DNA from: UBA4923 sp964606165
GTDB taxonomy: Bacteria; Bacillota; Clostridia; Saccharofermentanales; DTU023
Assembly: GCA_964606165.1 (NCBI GenBank)
Contig: CAZSFQ010000016.1
Span: 1 to 33,571, forward strand
DNA length: 33,571 nt
Direction: 5' to 3'
Under the pieces are notes generated by a model. It was not told the DNA's origin, ran no database searches, and worked only from the letters and a program-made list of their open reading frames with translations. The position numbers and the translations under genes are program-made. Numbering within the stretch: the stretch's first letter is position 1; each line of letters begins with the position of its first letter. Shown here piece by piece: positions 24,964 through 33,571 of this stretch.

Positions 24964-26589
24964 ATGTCAAAAAAATGCAAGGCGTTGACGAAAAAGGGCA
25001 GGAACAATGGCTCTATGCGAGCCACTTACTACCACCAGCTTGTATCCTGTGCCTTGACCGGTCTGGAAGGACTTCCTCTTGAGATTGAGGTTTCCATCCT
25101 GGCCGGGCTCCCTCAATTTGAAATATCGGGGAGGGGGGACCCCGCCATCCGGGAGTCGCGCGGCCGGGTGCGCGCCGCCATCAGCAACAGCGGCTACCGA
25201 TTTCCCAAAGGGCGGGTCATCGCAAGCTATGCCCCTGCGTCACTGCCCAAGCAGGGCAGTGCCTTTGATTTACCGCTGGCCCTTGCCATACTGGCTGCCT
25301 CGTCACAGGCATCGCGGCCTGCGGGCTTTCCGCCGTCCGCCTATCTGGGTGAACTCTCGCTTGATGGCAGGGTCAAGCCGGTCAAGGGGATGCTGAGCCG
25401 GCTGCTGGCGCTGCGCGAGGCGGGGGTGCGCTATGTTGTCGGCCCGCGGGAGGGCGAAAAGGAGGCGGGCTTGGTTGACGCCATCGAATACGAAGGCGTT
25501 GGTGATTTGAAAGAAGCGGTCCATCGTTTCTCAGGAATAAGGAGCGGGATACCCCGCATGGAAAAAGGGCATCGGGAACAGACAGTTATGCAGGCCGCCG
25601 TCCGGCCCGAACAGGTGCTGGGCCAGGAGGAGGGCTTGCGGGCCTGTATTATTGCTGCAGCCGGCTGGCATCCCCTCCTCATGATGGGTGCTCCGGGTTG
25701 CGGCAAGACCTTGCTGGCGTCCATCATCCCCGGCTTGCTGCCGCCTTTGGGTGACCGGGAAATTCTGGAAGTATTGCGGGTGAAAAGCGTTGCGGGTGAA
25801 GCAGATCCGGCGGCCGGCCTCATCCTGGAGAGACCGTTTCGCCATACCCACCACAGCATTACAGTCTCGGCCCTGGTAGGAGGCGGAACTATCCCCCGGC
25901 CGGGTGAATGCACACTGGCCCACCGCGGCGTTCTCTTTCTCGATGAAGTGACGGAGATGAACCCCCGTGTACTGGATGCCCTGCGAGAGCCGGTCGAAAC
26001 GCAGGAGATACGATTGGCGCGCGCCGGCTGGAAAATGGCCTTTCCCGCCGACTTCTTGCTGGTGGCTGCCTGCAATCCCTGCCGATGCGGTCTCCTGCTG
26101 GAAGCGGGGAGCCACTGCCGATGCCAGGACAGTGCCATCCGGCGCCATCTGTCAAGGATCAGCGGCCCGCTCTTTGACCGTTTCGATCTTACCGCCATCC
26201 TGACCCGGGTTGAGGCTGTCAGCCTGATGGGGGAAGGGGACGAAAGGACAGACAGGCCGGATCAGGGCGGCATCCGGGCTGAAGTGGCAGCAGCCTGGGA
26301 CTTGCAAAGAAAAAGGGCACAAGACTTGGCACCGGGCCCTTTTCATAACAGCAGGGTCAGGGCGGACAAGCCGCTCGATTTTTTCCGGATTGAAAACAGT
26401 GTCCGGCAGCATGCGGCAGAACTGGCGGACGCTTCTTTGATGACAGCAAGGTCCTTTTATTCCATGATCCGTGTTGCCCGGACCATTGCCGACCTGGAAC
26501 AGCGCGCATGGATCACAAAAAAAGACATCGCTGAAGCTTTCCACTACAAGGCTCCCATGCCCTGGCCAGTTCCGGGGGATCTGTTATGA
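24964..26589 (+). CDS. YifB/ComM family Mg-chelatase-like AAA+ ATPase
   Basis: A protein of 541 residues. Proteins of this family include ComM, a hexameric helicase that promotes branch migration during natural transformation. The N-terminal ChlI-type domain shows LEIEVSILAGLPQFEISGRGDPAIRES in two conserved pieces, GYRFPKGRVIASYAPASLPK and GSAFDLPLALAIL. The AAA+ core has Walker A GAPGCGKTLLA and Walker B VLFLDEVTEMN, and a CNPCRCG motif as in the family. The C-terminal helical domain (SARTYSMIRVARTIADLE type) is present. ATG 24964 is the longest start; ATG 25015 (MRATYYHQLVSCALTGLEG) matches the usual family N-terminus better and may be the true one. The stop overlaps the dprA start by 4 nt, and this pairing supports a role in DNA uptake or recombination. 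Confidence 0.9.
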   Translation: MSKKCKALTKKGRNNGSMRATYYHQLVSCALTGLEGLPLEIEVSILAGLPQFEISGRGDPAIRESRGRVRAAISNSGYRFPKGRVIASYAPASLPKQGSAFDLPLALAILAASSQASRPAGFPPSAYLGELSLDGRVKPVKGMLSRLLALREAGVRYVVGPREGEKEAGLVDAIEYEGVGDLKEAVHRFSGIRSGIPRMEKGHREQTVMQAAVRPEQVLGQEEGLRACIIAAAGWHPLLMMGAPGCGKTLLASIIPGLLPPLGDREILEVLRVKSVAGEADPAAGLILERPFRHTHHSITVSALVGGGTIPRPGECTLAHRGVLFLDEVTEMNPRVLDALREPVETQEIRLARAGWKMAFPADFLLVAACNPCRCGLLLEAGSHCRCQDSAIRRHLSRISGPLFDRFDLTAILTRVEAVSLMGEGDERTDRPDQGGIRAEVAAAWDLQRKRAQDLAPGPFHNSRVRADKPLDFFRIENSVRQHAAELADASLMTARSFYSMIRVARTIADLEQRAWITKKDIAEAFHYKAPMPWPVPGDLL

Positions 26590-27689
26590 CGGATCTTCAG
26601 CTTGCCATCAGCTTCTCCACAGTATGTGGCTGCCTGCGAATCGGCAATGACACGCGGGCAAGGTTGCTGCTGGAGGCGGGGGGGATCGGGCGGATCATGG
26701 AGTACCTGGAATCGTGCGAGGATCAGCCTGAAGCCCTGATCCGCGGTCTCAAAGAAGAAGCGGATCGTCAAAGCAGGCGCTCCTATCCTGACTTCTGGGA
26801 GGCGGTCACCCTGGCCGATGCCGGCTATCCCGAAAGATTGAGGCACATCAGCCTGCCACCAGCCATACTCTTCGTCAGCGGTATGAACATAGCTGCCATC
26901 AACAGCCCGGCAGTTATCGCTGTGATCGGTTCGCGCAGGCCTTCTGCCTATGGAATCGAAGTGACCAAAAAATTGACGGCCGCCATCGCCGCCAGAGGGG
27001 TGCCGGTCGTTTCGGGAGGTGCGCGGGGGATTGACGCCCTGGCCCACCGCACAGCCCTGCTAAAAGGCGGGTCAAGTTTCGCAGTCCTGGGGAATGGCCT
27101 GGGTGTGACTTACCCGCCTGAGCACAAAGCTCTTTTTGCCGAAATTGAAAACAACGGCGCTCTTATCACGGAATTCACACCGGGGACCGCTCCGCGGCGA
27201 AACTATTTTCCGGCCCGGAACAGGATTTTGGCCGGCCTGTGTGACGCTGTCCTTGTCACGGAAGCTTCCGGGTCGAGCGGCACGCTGATCACGGCCGGCT
27301 TTGCCGGTGACTACGGACGCGACGTGCTGGCTGTGCCCGGATCGATTCTGTCAGGCAGCAGCAGGAGCTGCCACAATCTCATCAGGGATGGCGCCATTCT
27401 GGTTCAGGATACGGACGACATTCCCTATTTACCTCCCGCTGCCTTTCACAAGACCATTGGCAGTCAAAAACAGGCAGGAAGAATGTTCCATCCCCATCAC
27501 CAGCTGTCATCTGAGGATCTGCTCCTGTTGGAAACACTCGAAAACGCTCCCCGCACACTGACCGGTCTGGCTGAGGCCTCAGGCCTCGAAAGAGGCCGGG
27601 TACTCAGCCTTGTCGCCAGCCTGACAAAGAGGGGTTTGATCAGAATAAACCGCGGCCTGTACACGCTTCGTGATCGAAGTTCCTTATAG
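26586..27689 (+). CDS. dprA: DNA-processing protein DprA
   Basis: Loads RecA onto incoming single-stranded DNA during transformation; it is also widely kept in non-competent bacteria. The protein has 367 residues. A SAM/HhH-like N-terminal part is followed by the Rossmann-type DprA core: GSRRPSAYG, PVVSGGARGIDALAHRTAL, LGNGLGVTYPPEH, NYFPARNRILAGL and EASGSSGTLITAGFA. A winged-helix DML1-like domain forms the C-terminus (EDLLLLETLENAPRTLTGLAEASGLERG). The second glycine in SGGARGID stands where leucine is common. The ATG overlaps the yifB stop (ATGA). A topA promoter starts right after the stop. Confidence 0.95.
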   Translation: MTDLQLAISFSTVCGCLRIGNDTRARLLLEAGGIGRIMEYLESCEDQPEALIRGLKEEADRQSRRSYPDFWEAVTLADAGYPERLRHISLPPAILFVSGMNIAAINSPAVIAVIGSRRPSAYGIEVTKKLTAAIAARGVPVVSGGARGIDALAHRTALLKGGSSFAVLGNGLGVTYPPEHKALFAEIENNGALITEFTPGTAPRRNYFPARNRILAGLCDAVLVTEASGSSGTLITAGFAGDYGRDVLAVPGSILSGSSRSCHNLIRDGAILVQDTDDIPYLPPAAFHKTIGSQKQAGRMFHPHHQLSSEDLLLLETLENAPRTLTGLAEASGLERGRVLSLVASLTKRGLIRINRGLYTLRDRSSL

Positions 27690-27693
27690 TTTT

Positions 27694-27722
27694 TTGACAG
27701 ATACGGTCTTCTCCTATATATA
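27694..27722 (+). promoter_or_regulatory. Sigma-A promoter ahead of topA
   Basis: A perfect -35 TTGACA (27694-27699) and a -10 TATATA (27717-27722) are 17 nt apart; TATAAT overlaps it at 27719-27724. It lies in the 63-nt gap between dprA and topA and probably drives topA-trmFO-queA-tgt. Confidence 0.75.
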
Positions 27723-27752
27723 ATGATAAGAATTCTGAATTAGAGGAAAAGG

Positions 27753-29909
27753 ATGTTTATGGAAAAAACACTGGTCGTGGTCGAGTCACCGGCCAAGGCA
27801 AGAACCATCGCCCGTTACCTGGGAAAGGACTACCATGTCTTGGCTTCGGTTGGCCATATTCGGGATCTGCCGGCATCGACCATCGGTGTTGATATCAACA
27901 ATGGCTTCAAACCCATGTATTTGACGCTGCCAGGCAAGGACAAGGTAGTCCGCGAGCTGAAAGATGCCTCGCTCAAAGCAGATCGCGTCCTGCTCGCGAC
28001 TGACCCTGACCGGGAGGGAGAGGCCATCGCCTGGCATCTGGCCCAACTTTTAAAAGTTGATACACAAGGTCTGAACCGCATCGTCTTCAACGAAATCACA
28101 GGAAAGGCGGTGGGCCAGGCAATCAAGGACCCGCGCCCAATCAATGAGAACCTGGTCAATGCCCAGCAGTCACGCCGCATACTTGACAGGCTGGTCGGCT
28201 ATGAATTGAGTCCCTTTTTGTGGCAGAAAATCAGGAAGGGATTATCGGCCGGGCGGGTTCAATCGGTAGCGACGCGGCTGATCGTCATGCGGGAGCGTGA
28301 AATTGAGGCCTTCATACCCCAGGAGTACTGGAAGGTCAGGGCCTTTCTGTCGAAAACAGAGCAGGAAACTCCCTTTGCCGCCCTTTATCACGGGCGGAAA
28401 AAGAGCGGCCGCGTTTCAAGGGTCACCATCCGGTCCAAAGAGGAACTGGATCAGCTTCTGGAATCCTTGAAGGACAAGGATTATGTCGTCGACCATGTGA
28501 AAAAAAGCAAGCGCAGGCGCAGGCCCTACGCGCCTTTCACCACCAGTACACTCCAGCAAAGCGCGTCACGGGCCATGGGTTTTACAGCCAAACGCACCAT
28601 GATGGCCGCCCAGAACCTCTATGAGGGCATCGTGCTCGGCGGGTTGGGACAGACGGCTCTTGTCACTTACATCCGGACGGATTCAGTCCGCGTTTCCCCC
28701 GAGGCAGTCCGCTCTGCGCGTGATCTGATTAAGGAGACTTACGGCGATTCTTATCTTCCTGCCAAGCCACCTTTTTACAAAAATAAGAGCAAGGCTCAGG
28801 ACGCCCACGAAGCGATCCGGCCTTCCCACTTTGATCTGCCCCCCGCCCGCGTAAAAACCTATTTGTCAAGCGATCAGTACCGCCTCTATGAGATGATTTG
28901 GAACCGCTTCATAGCCTCCCAGATGGAGGCGGCTGTCTACGACAAGGTATCCGCCGATATCATGGCGGGCGACCAGCTCTTCCGGGCCCGGGGGGAGACA
29001 CTGCTCTTTCCCGGCTGGCTTGCCCTTTATGGTGTTCCGGGCGAGGGTCAGGAAGCGGATAAGCAGAGTTCCGCCGAGGACGACGAACCGGATCTGGTTG
29101 ACCTTCCCGATCTTGTCATTGGCGATCTTCTTCATCTGCACCGGATCGAGCCGGAGCAAAAATTCACACAGCCGCCTGCCCGCTATACCGAGGCGTCCTT
29201 AATTAAAGAGTTGGAAGAATTGGGCATCGGACGCCCGTCGACCTACGCGCCGACCATCTCGACTCTCTTCGATCGCCTCTACGTCGAGCGGGAGGGCAGA
29301 TCGCTGAAGCCGACAGAACTCGGCAGGACAGTGACGGAAATGCTGGAAGCGCATTTTCGAAATATCGTCGATACCGATTTTACTGCGCATATGGAAGACG
29401 AGCTTGACCGGGTGGAAGCGGGTGACCGTGACTGGGTCGAAGTCCTCAGGAATTTTTACGGGCCCTTTCATGACGATGTCCTCAAGGCCATGGCCACTGC
29501 GGAGAAGGTGATTTTCGAGGATGTGCCGACAGGCAGGAAGTGCCCGGTTTGTGAGGAGGGCGACCTGGTCATCCGTGAGGGGCGATACGGGAAATTCATC
29601 GCCTGCTCACGCTATCCGGACTGCAAATACACCGAGACAATTTCTGAGCCGACCGCCGCCCACTGTCCCAAATGCGGATCCCCTGTCCGGTCCAGGAAGA
29701 TCCGGCGCGGCAGCCTGCTCTATTTCTGCGATAAAAGTAATGATCCTGACTGTGATTTCACCAGCTTCGATCTGCCCCTTGACGGTAAGTCCTGCCCCAC
29801 CTGCGGCAGCTATATGGTGTTGAAGCGCTTCCGCGGCCGAAGCTATGAGCGCTGCTCGGACAAAGAGTGCCCCTCGCTGAAAAAGACAAGCAAGAAGAAA
29901 AAAGAATAA
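27753..29909 (+). CDS. topA: DNA topoisomerase I
   Basis: Type IA topoisomerase that relaxes negative supercoils. The Toprim domain is at the N-terminus (VVVESPAKARTIARYLG, ATDPDREGEAIAWHLA), and the catalytic tyrosine is in LVTYIRTDSVRVS (Y304 counted from ATG 27759). DAHEAIRPSHF and GIGRPSTYAPTISTL are further family marks. Three C-terminal C4 zinc modules follow (starting CPVCEEG, CPKCGSP and CPTCGSY), ending in a lysine-rich tail. ATG 27753 and ATG 27759 are both possible; 27759 has better spacing from AAAAGG (27747-27752) and matches the usual start MEKTLVVVESPAK. The stop overlaps the trmFO start (TAATG), as expected for the topA-trmFO pair of Bacillota. Confidence 0.97.
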   Translation: MFMEKTLVVVESPAKARTIARYLGKDYHVLASVGHIRDLPASTIGVDINNGFKPMYLTLPGKDKVVRELKDASLKADRVLLATDPDREGEAIAWHLAQLLKVDTQGLNRIVFNEITGKAVGQAIKDPRPINENLVNAQQSRRILDRLVGYELSPFLWQKIRKGLSAGRVQSVATRLIVMREREIEAFIPQEYWKVRAFLSKTEQETPFAALYHGRKKSGRVSRVTIRSKEELDQLLESLKDKDYVVDHVKKSKRRRRPYAPFTTSTLQQSASRAMGFTAKRTMMAAQNLYEGIVLGGLGQTALVTYIRTDSVRVSPEAVRSARDLIKETYGDSYLPAKPPFYKNKSKAQDAHEAIRPSHFDLPPARVKTYLSSDQYRLYEMIWNRFIASQMEAAVYDKVSADIMAGDQLFRARGETLLFPGWLALYGVPGEGQEADKQSSAEDDEPDLVDLPDLVIGDLLHLHRIEPEQKFTQPPARYTEASLIKELEELGIGRPSTYAPTISTLFDRLYVEREGRSLKPTELGRTVTEMLEAHFRNIVDTDFTAHMEDELDRVEAGDRDWVEVLRNFYGPFHDDVLKAMATAEKVIFEDVPTGRKCPVCEEGDLVIREGRYGKFIACSRYPDCKYTETISEPTAAHCPKCGSPVRSRKIRRGSLLYFCDKSNDPDCDFTSFDLPLDGKSCPTCGSYMVLKRFRGRSYERCSDKECPSLKKTSKKKKE

Positions 29910-31285
29910 TGGACTTAGTGGCCAGGCATCTTACCATCGTCGGCGCCGGCCTCGCCGGTTCGGAGGCAGCTTTGACGGCCGCCCGTTTCGGTGTACCGGT
30001 CAAGTTGATCGAGATGAAACCGAAAGAGCGGACTCCGGCACACAGCTTACCCTTGTTCGCTGAACTTGTCTGCAGCAATTCGCTCAAGTCGGATCGTCCG
30101 GAAACGGCCCAGGGCCTGTTAAAAAGAGAGCTGCGGGCTCTCGGATCCGGTCTCATCCGGATCGCAGCCAACTGCGCAGTACCTGCGGGCGGGTCACTTG
30201 CCGTTGACCGCGGCCGTTTCGCCCTGGCAGTGACAGAGGAGATCACGAACCATCCATTGCTCACCCTGGTTGAAGAGCGGGTTGATTCGCTGGATTCCCT
30301 GCTGGAAGAAGAAGATCTGGTCATTGTCGCGACAGGCCCCCTGACAGGAGGCGGCCTTTATGAATCCATCCGGGAATTCACTGGAAGCGAAGGGCTTCAT
30401 TTTTTCGATGCGGTCGCTCCTATTGTCGATGCCCAATCAATTGATCTCAGCCGGGCATTTCTCGCCTCCCGCTATGGAAAGGGAGGGTCCGATTACTTGA
30501 ACTGCCCCCTGTCCAGGGAGGAATACAAGGCCTTTCGAGAGGCGCTGACAAGCGCGGAAAAAGCAAATTTGCGTGATTTTGACAAGGTCTATTTCAAGGA
30601 CTGCCTGCCCATTGAGACACTTGCTGAGCGGGGCGAGGACACCATGCGTTACGGACCCTTGCGTCCGGTCGGCCTGCTTGACCCTGCCACGGGCGAACGC
30701 CCCTACGCTTGCCTGCAGCTGCGAAAAGAGGACAAGACAGGCGCCATGTGGTCATTGGTTGGCTGCCAGACCCGGCTGACCTTTGCCGAACAGCGCCGTG
30801 TTTTTGGCCTGATACCGGCCCTGCGGCAGGCCGAGTACCTGAGGTACGGGGTCATGCACCGCAACTCATTTCTCAACGGGCCTATGGTTCTGGGCAGGGC
30901 TTTTCAAAGCCGGGCAGTGGCTAAACTCTTTTTCGCCGGCCAGCTGACCGGCCTGGAAGGCTATGTAGAGGCGATCGCGTCCGGCTTTGTCGCTGCCCTG
31001 CAGGCAGCGGCTGTGTTCAGGGGTGCCGGCATCGATGAAAGAAAATCGCTCATCCCGCCTCCAAATACAATGATGGGGGCACTGGCCTCCTGGGTGACTG
31101 AAGCCGACCCCGCCTCTTTCCAGCCAATGAATGCCAACTTCGGCCTGCTCCCGCTGGATGGGACGCGGATCAGAAGAAAAGACCGGGCCAAGCTGCGTAT
31201 GGATGCTTCCGACGCAGGAATCAGCGGGCTATTAAAAGAGATGGATAAACTGCTGGGTGAAGGACAAGGCAGCCATGGTTCATGA
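29909..31285 (+). CDS. trmFO: Methylenetetrahydrofolate--tRNA-(uracil-54-C5)-methyltransferase
   Basis: Folate- and FAD-dependent enzyme that makes ribothymidine at position 54 of tRNA, the Gram-positive alternative to SAM-dependent TrmA. It has 458 residues. The FAD-binding loop is VGAGLAGSEAA near the N-terminus. The two family cysteines are visible as C55 in LVCSNSLKSD and C232 in FKDCLPIE. MRYGPLRPVGL and FFAGQLTGLEGYVEA complete the pattern. The frame is open from 29867, but the ATG at 29909, which overlaps the topA stop by one base, starts the family N-terminus exactly. It ends 8-11 nt into the likely start of queA. Confidence 0.96.
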   Translation: MDLVARHLTIVGAGLAGSEAALTAARFGVPVKLIEMKPKERTPAHSLPLFAELVCSNSLKSDRPETAQGLLKRELRALGSGLIRIAANCAVPAGGSLAVDRGRFALAVTEEITNHPLLTLVEERVDSLDSLLEEEDLVIVATGPLTGGGLYESIREFTGSEGLHFFDAVAPIVDAQSIDLSRAFLASRYGKGGSDYLNCPLSREEYKAFREALTSAEKANLRDFDKVYFKDCLPIETLAERGEDTMRYGPLRPVGLLDPATGERPYACLQLRKEDKTGAMWSLVGCQTRLTFAEQRRVFGLIPALRQAEYLRYGVMHRNSFLNGPMVLGRAFQSRAVAKLFFAGQLTGLEGYVEAIASGFVAALQAAAVFRGAGIDERKSLIPPPNTMMGALASWVTEADPASFQPMNANFGLLPLDGTRIRRKDRAKLRMDASDAGISGLLKEMDKLLGEGQGSHGS

Positions 31286-32342
31286 CCGGTCAGACAAGGA
31301 TCTGTTAACGGCGTCCTATCTTTACCCCCTGCCCAAGCAGCTGATTGCCCACCATCCGGCCGGCCGGCGCGATCGGTCACGTCTTCTTGTCATGCGGGGC
31401 GATGGCCCGCTTGAGCATCAGCTGTTTTCTGATCTTCCCTGCTACCTGCGGCCCGGTGACTGTCTGGTCATCAACGATACCCGTGTCATTCCCGCCAGGC
31501 TGTACGGCAAGGAGACCCGGTCGGGTGCCAAAGTTGAGTTTCTTTTATTGGCGCCCCTGGGCGGCGGCCGTTGGCGTACCCTGGTCAAGCCCGGAAAGAA
31601 GGCCAGGCCGGGCAGCCGTATCCTGTTTGATGACGGGAAACTTGAAGCCCTGATCGAGGCAGTGGAAGTGGATGGAGCGCGCATCGCGGCCTTCGACTTC
31701 CAGGGTGACTTCATGGCCATGCTGGAGCGGGTAGGTGAGATGCCGCTGCCCCCCTACATCCGGGAAAAACTGGACGACCCCCAGCGCTATCAGACTGTTT
31801 ACGCAAGAGCGCCCGGTTCAGCTGCCGCGCCGACTGCCGGTTTACATTTTACACAGGACATGCTGGAGGCCATTGAGGCCATGGGTGTGTCCATTGCCCG
31901 GCTGACACTTCACGTGGGGGTCGGGACTTTCCGGCCTGTCAAGGAAGCGGTGATCACCGATCACCGGATGCACTGTGAGCCATACAGCCTGGATGAGGGG
32001 GCAATTGCCAGGATTGAGAGGACTAAATCGTGTGGAGGGCGCGTCATCGCGGTCGGCACAACAAGTTGCCGGGTGCTCGAGAGCGCGGCTGTTAAGGCTG
32101 GCGGCAAAGGGCTTCAGCCCTGTTCGGACGAAACGGACTTGTTTATTTACCCGGGTTTCGACTTCAAGCTGGTCGACGGCCTGGTCACCAACTTTCATTT
32201 GCCGGGATCAACCCTGCTCATGCTTGTATCCGCCCTGATGGGACGTGAGAAAATCCTGGAAGCATACCATACGGCAGTGGAGCATGAATACCGCTTCTTC
32301 AGCTTTGGTGATGCTATGCTTTTATTGCCCCAAAGAGTTTAA
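31275..32342 (+). CDS. queA: tRNA preQ1(34) S-adenosylmethionine ribosyltransferase-isomerase
   Basis: Converts preQ1 at tRNA position 34 to epoxyqueuosine using the ribosyl part of SAM; it acts after Tgt. It has about 355 residues from ATG 31275, with an alternative GTG start at 31257. Family stretches are FDLPKQLIA-like LYPLPKQLIAHHP, VINDTRVIPARLYG, GEMPLPPYIRE, AAPTAGLHFTQDML, LTLHVGVGTFRPV and FHLPGSTLLMLVSAL. It overlaps trmFO by 11 nt with AAGGACAAGG as upstream SD region. tgt follows after 30 nt, so the two queuosine steps are together. Genes for preQ1 synthesis are not in the window, so the precursor must come from elsewhere in the genome or be imported. Confidence 0.95.
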   Translation: MVHDRSDKDLLTASYLYPLPKQLIAHHPAGRRDRSRLLVMRGDGPLEHQLFSDLPCYLRPGDCLVINDTRVIPARLYGKETRSGAKVEFLLLAPLGGGRWRTLVKPGKKARPGSRILFDDGKLEALIEAVEVDGARIAAFDFQGDFMAMLERVGEMPLPPYIREKLDDPQRYQTVYARAPGSAAAPTAGLHFTQDMLEAIEAMGVSIARLTLHVGVGTFRPVKEAVITDHRMHCEPYSLDEGAIARIERTKSCGGRVIAVGTTSCRVLESAAVKAGGKGLQPCSDETDLFIYPGFDFKLVDGLVTNFHLPGSTLLMLVSALMGREKILEAYHTAVEHEYRFFSFGDAMLLLPQRV

Positions 32343-32360
32343 TGGAATGAAGGCAAAGAA

Positions 32361-32369
32361 AAGGAGACC
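32361..32369 (+). promoter_or_regulatory. Ribosome binding site supporting the TTG start of tgt
   Basis: AAGGAGACC with core AAGGAG lies 6 nt before the TTG at 32373, giving the normal family N-terminus. Confidence 0.6.
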
Positions 32370-32372
32370 GGT

Positions 32373-33488
32373 TTGCAGGCAGTAACTTTTCAGCTCAAAC
32401 ACCAATGTGCTCAAAGCGGCGCGCGCTACGGGATGATTACCACGCCGCACGGTTCCTTTGAGACCCCTGTATTCATGCCGGTGGGAACCCGGGCCACTGT
32501 GAAAACCATGACCACGGATGAATTGAAATCCATAGGCGCTGAGATTATTTTGGGAAATACCTACCATCTGTGGATGCGGCCGGGCCGGGAAGTCATGGCT
32601 GAGCTCGGCGGGCTCCACTCTTTTATGAATTGGGACCGGTCGATTCTGACCGACAGCGGGGGCTTTCAAATCTTTTCACTGGCCAAACCAAAGGACATCG
32701 AAGAGGAGGGGGTCCATTTCAGGTCGCACATCGACGGGTCAAGACATTATTTGACACCTGAAAAAGCGATTGCCATTCAGGAGGCGCTGGGATCCGACAT
32801 TATGATGCAGCTCGATGAGTGTACGCCGTGGCCGGCTGACGAATCCTATGTACGCCAGTCGCTGGAGCGGACAAGCAGGTGGCTTGGACGGGCGGTCAAG
32901 GCCTGGAATCATCCGGAAAAGCAGGCGCTTTTCGGGATCGTCCAGGGAGGATCTTACGCGCATCTCCGGATTCAAAGCGCCAGGGAGATAACCTCCTACG
33001 ACCTTCCCGGCTATGGCATTGGCGGGCTTTCAGTCGGGGAACCAGCCGATACCATGTACGCCATGCTTGAAGCCGTTCTGCCCCATATGCCGGCTGACCG
33101 GCCGCGCTATCTCATGGGTGTGGGGTCGCCCGACTATCTGGTTGAGGCCTCAGCCCGCGGCATTGACATGTTTGACTGTGTCTTTCCGACCCGCGTCGGC
33201 CGGAACGGGACTGCCTTGACCTGGAGCGGCCGCGTCGTTATCCGCAACTCCGCTCATTTACGTTCTGACATACCGCTCGATCCCGACTGTGACTGCTATG
33301 TATGCCGCAATTATTCGCGCGCCTACCTGCACCACCTGATCCGGAGCGGGGAGATACTGGGGCTTCGTCTTTTATCCTGGCATAATCTGGCCTTTTTATT
33401 TGATCTGATGCGTCAAATCCGCCAGGCCATCCGGGCCGATCGTCTACTGTCCTTCCGTCACGATTTTTTCACACGTTATGGGGGTTGA
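32373..33488 (+). CDS. tgt: tRNA-guanine transglycosylase (queuine/preQ1)
   Basis: Exchanges guanine at position 34 of GUN-anticodon tRNAs for preQ1. It has 371 residues. D94 in LTDSGGFQIFSL is the base-recognition and acid-base aspartate, and D268 in IDMFDCVFPTRVGRNG is the nucleophile. The zinc site is C306, C308, C311 and H337 with the family spacing. YGIGGLSVGEP and YLMGVGSP are also present. The start is TTG with a strong SD. It is the last gene in the window; in other Bacillota the next gene is often yajC. The 83 nt after the stop contain a T6 run and a short dyad but no coding start. Confidence 0.97.
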   Translation: MQAVTFQLKHQCAQSGARYGMITTPHGSFETPVFMPVGTRATVKTMTTDELKSIGAEIILGNTYHLWMRPGREVMAELGGLHSFMNWDRSILTDSGGFQIFSLAKPKDIEEEGVHFRSHIDGSRHYLTPEKAIAIQEALGSDIMMQLDECTPWPADESYVRQSLERTSRWLGRAVKAWNHPEKQALFGIVQGGSYAHLRIQSAREITSYDLPGYGIGGLSVGEPADTMYAMLEAVLPHMPADRPRYLMGVGSPDYLVEASARGIDMFDCVFPTRVGRNGTALTWSGRVVIRNSAHLRSDIPLDPDCDCYVCRNYSRAYLHHLIRSGEILGLRLLSWHNLAFLFDLMRQIRQAIRADRLLSFRHDFFTRYGG

Positions 33489-33571
33489 AACACAACAGCC
33501 GGCCTTTTTTATGTTACCTGTCTTTTGTAGTAAAGCTGAAAATCTTGTGCTACAACCTCTTATTGAAGATA

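Noticed and set aside
27666..27696. Hairpin CTTCG-TGAT-CGAAG then T-run as a dprA terminator
   Set aside because: The stem is only 5 bp, lies inside the dprA coding end, and is about 10 nt from the T-run, which is better explained as part of the TTGACA promoter.
33481..33510. Rho-independent terminator directly after tgt
   Set aside because: The only stem (GTTG/CAAC) is 4 bp and overlaps the stop codon, with 8 nt between it and the T6 run, so it is too weak to list as a terminator.

Overview
The window is a gene-dense chromosomal segment that is mostly housekeeping. It holds 23 protein-coding genes, one of them cut by the left edge. There are no RNA genes, CRISPR arrays, insertion sequences or phage genes that I can see, and no gene-free stretch over 300 bases. 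It looks like a moderately GC-rich member of Bacillota, most likely Clostridia. The supporting signs are long Shine-Dalgarno sequences close to the full anti-SD complement, TTG and GTG starts, sigma-A-type TTGACA/TATAAT promoters, a Spo0A-type DNA-binding domain, the folate-dependent tRNA methylase TrmFO, a ClpE-like unfoldase, DUF975 and DUF1858 proteins, and the yifB-dprA-topA-trmFO order. Genus-level placement is not possible from sequence reading alone.

Layout, left to right on the + strand unless noted. (1) 1-4594: end of uvrA, a ClpE-like Clp ATPase, a DUF975 membrane protein and a small NfeD-like protein. (2) 4598-8476: pgi, then a TIGR03960-type radical SAM protein coupled to its usual DUF2344 partner. 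(3) 8524-13450: a promoter, a large sialate-O-acetylesterase-like protein whose catalytic residues are all replaced, then valS 16 nt downstream. (4) 13540-17014: fba (class II aldolase), ligA and an unrecognised small membrane protein. (5) 17092-18526: an orphan regulator with a Spo0A-type DNA-binding domain, HU on the minus strand with a clear promoter and terminator, and a divergent DUF1858 redox-type protein. (6) 18568-23790: a PglF/CapD-type membrane 4,6-dehydratase, polA and coaE. (7) 23787-24869, minus: ychF, whose stop codon overlaps that of coaE. (8) 24964-33488: yifB/comM, dprA, topA, trmFO, queA and tgt, tightly packed, with a consensus promoter ahead of topA.

The segment combines DNA repair and replication (uvrA, ligA, polA, topA), DNA uptake and recombination (yifB, dprA), tRNA charging and modification (valS, trmFO, queA, tgt), central carbon metabolism (pgi, fba), CoA synthesis (coaE) and protein quality control (clpE-like, ychF). 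No obvious new multi-gene system is present. The items most worth following up are the catalytically dead esterase-like protein upstream of valS, the Spo0A-domain protein with a degenerate shortened receiver, a YchF with Asp in place of the usual Glu in its base-specificity motif, and the dyad-rich HU/DUF1858 intergenic region.
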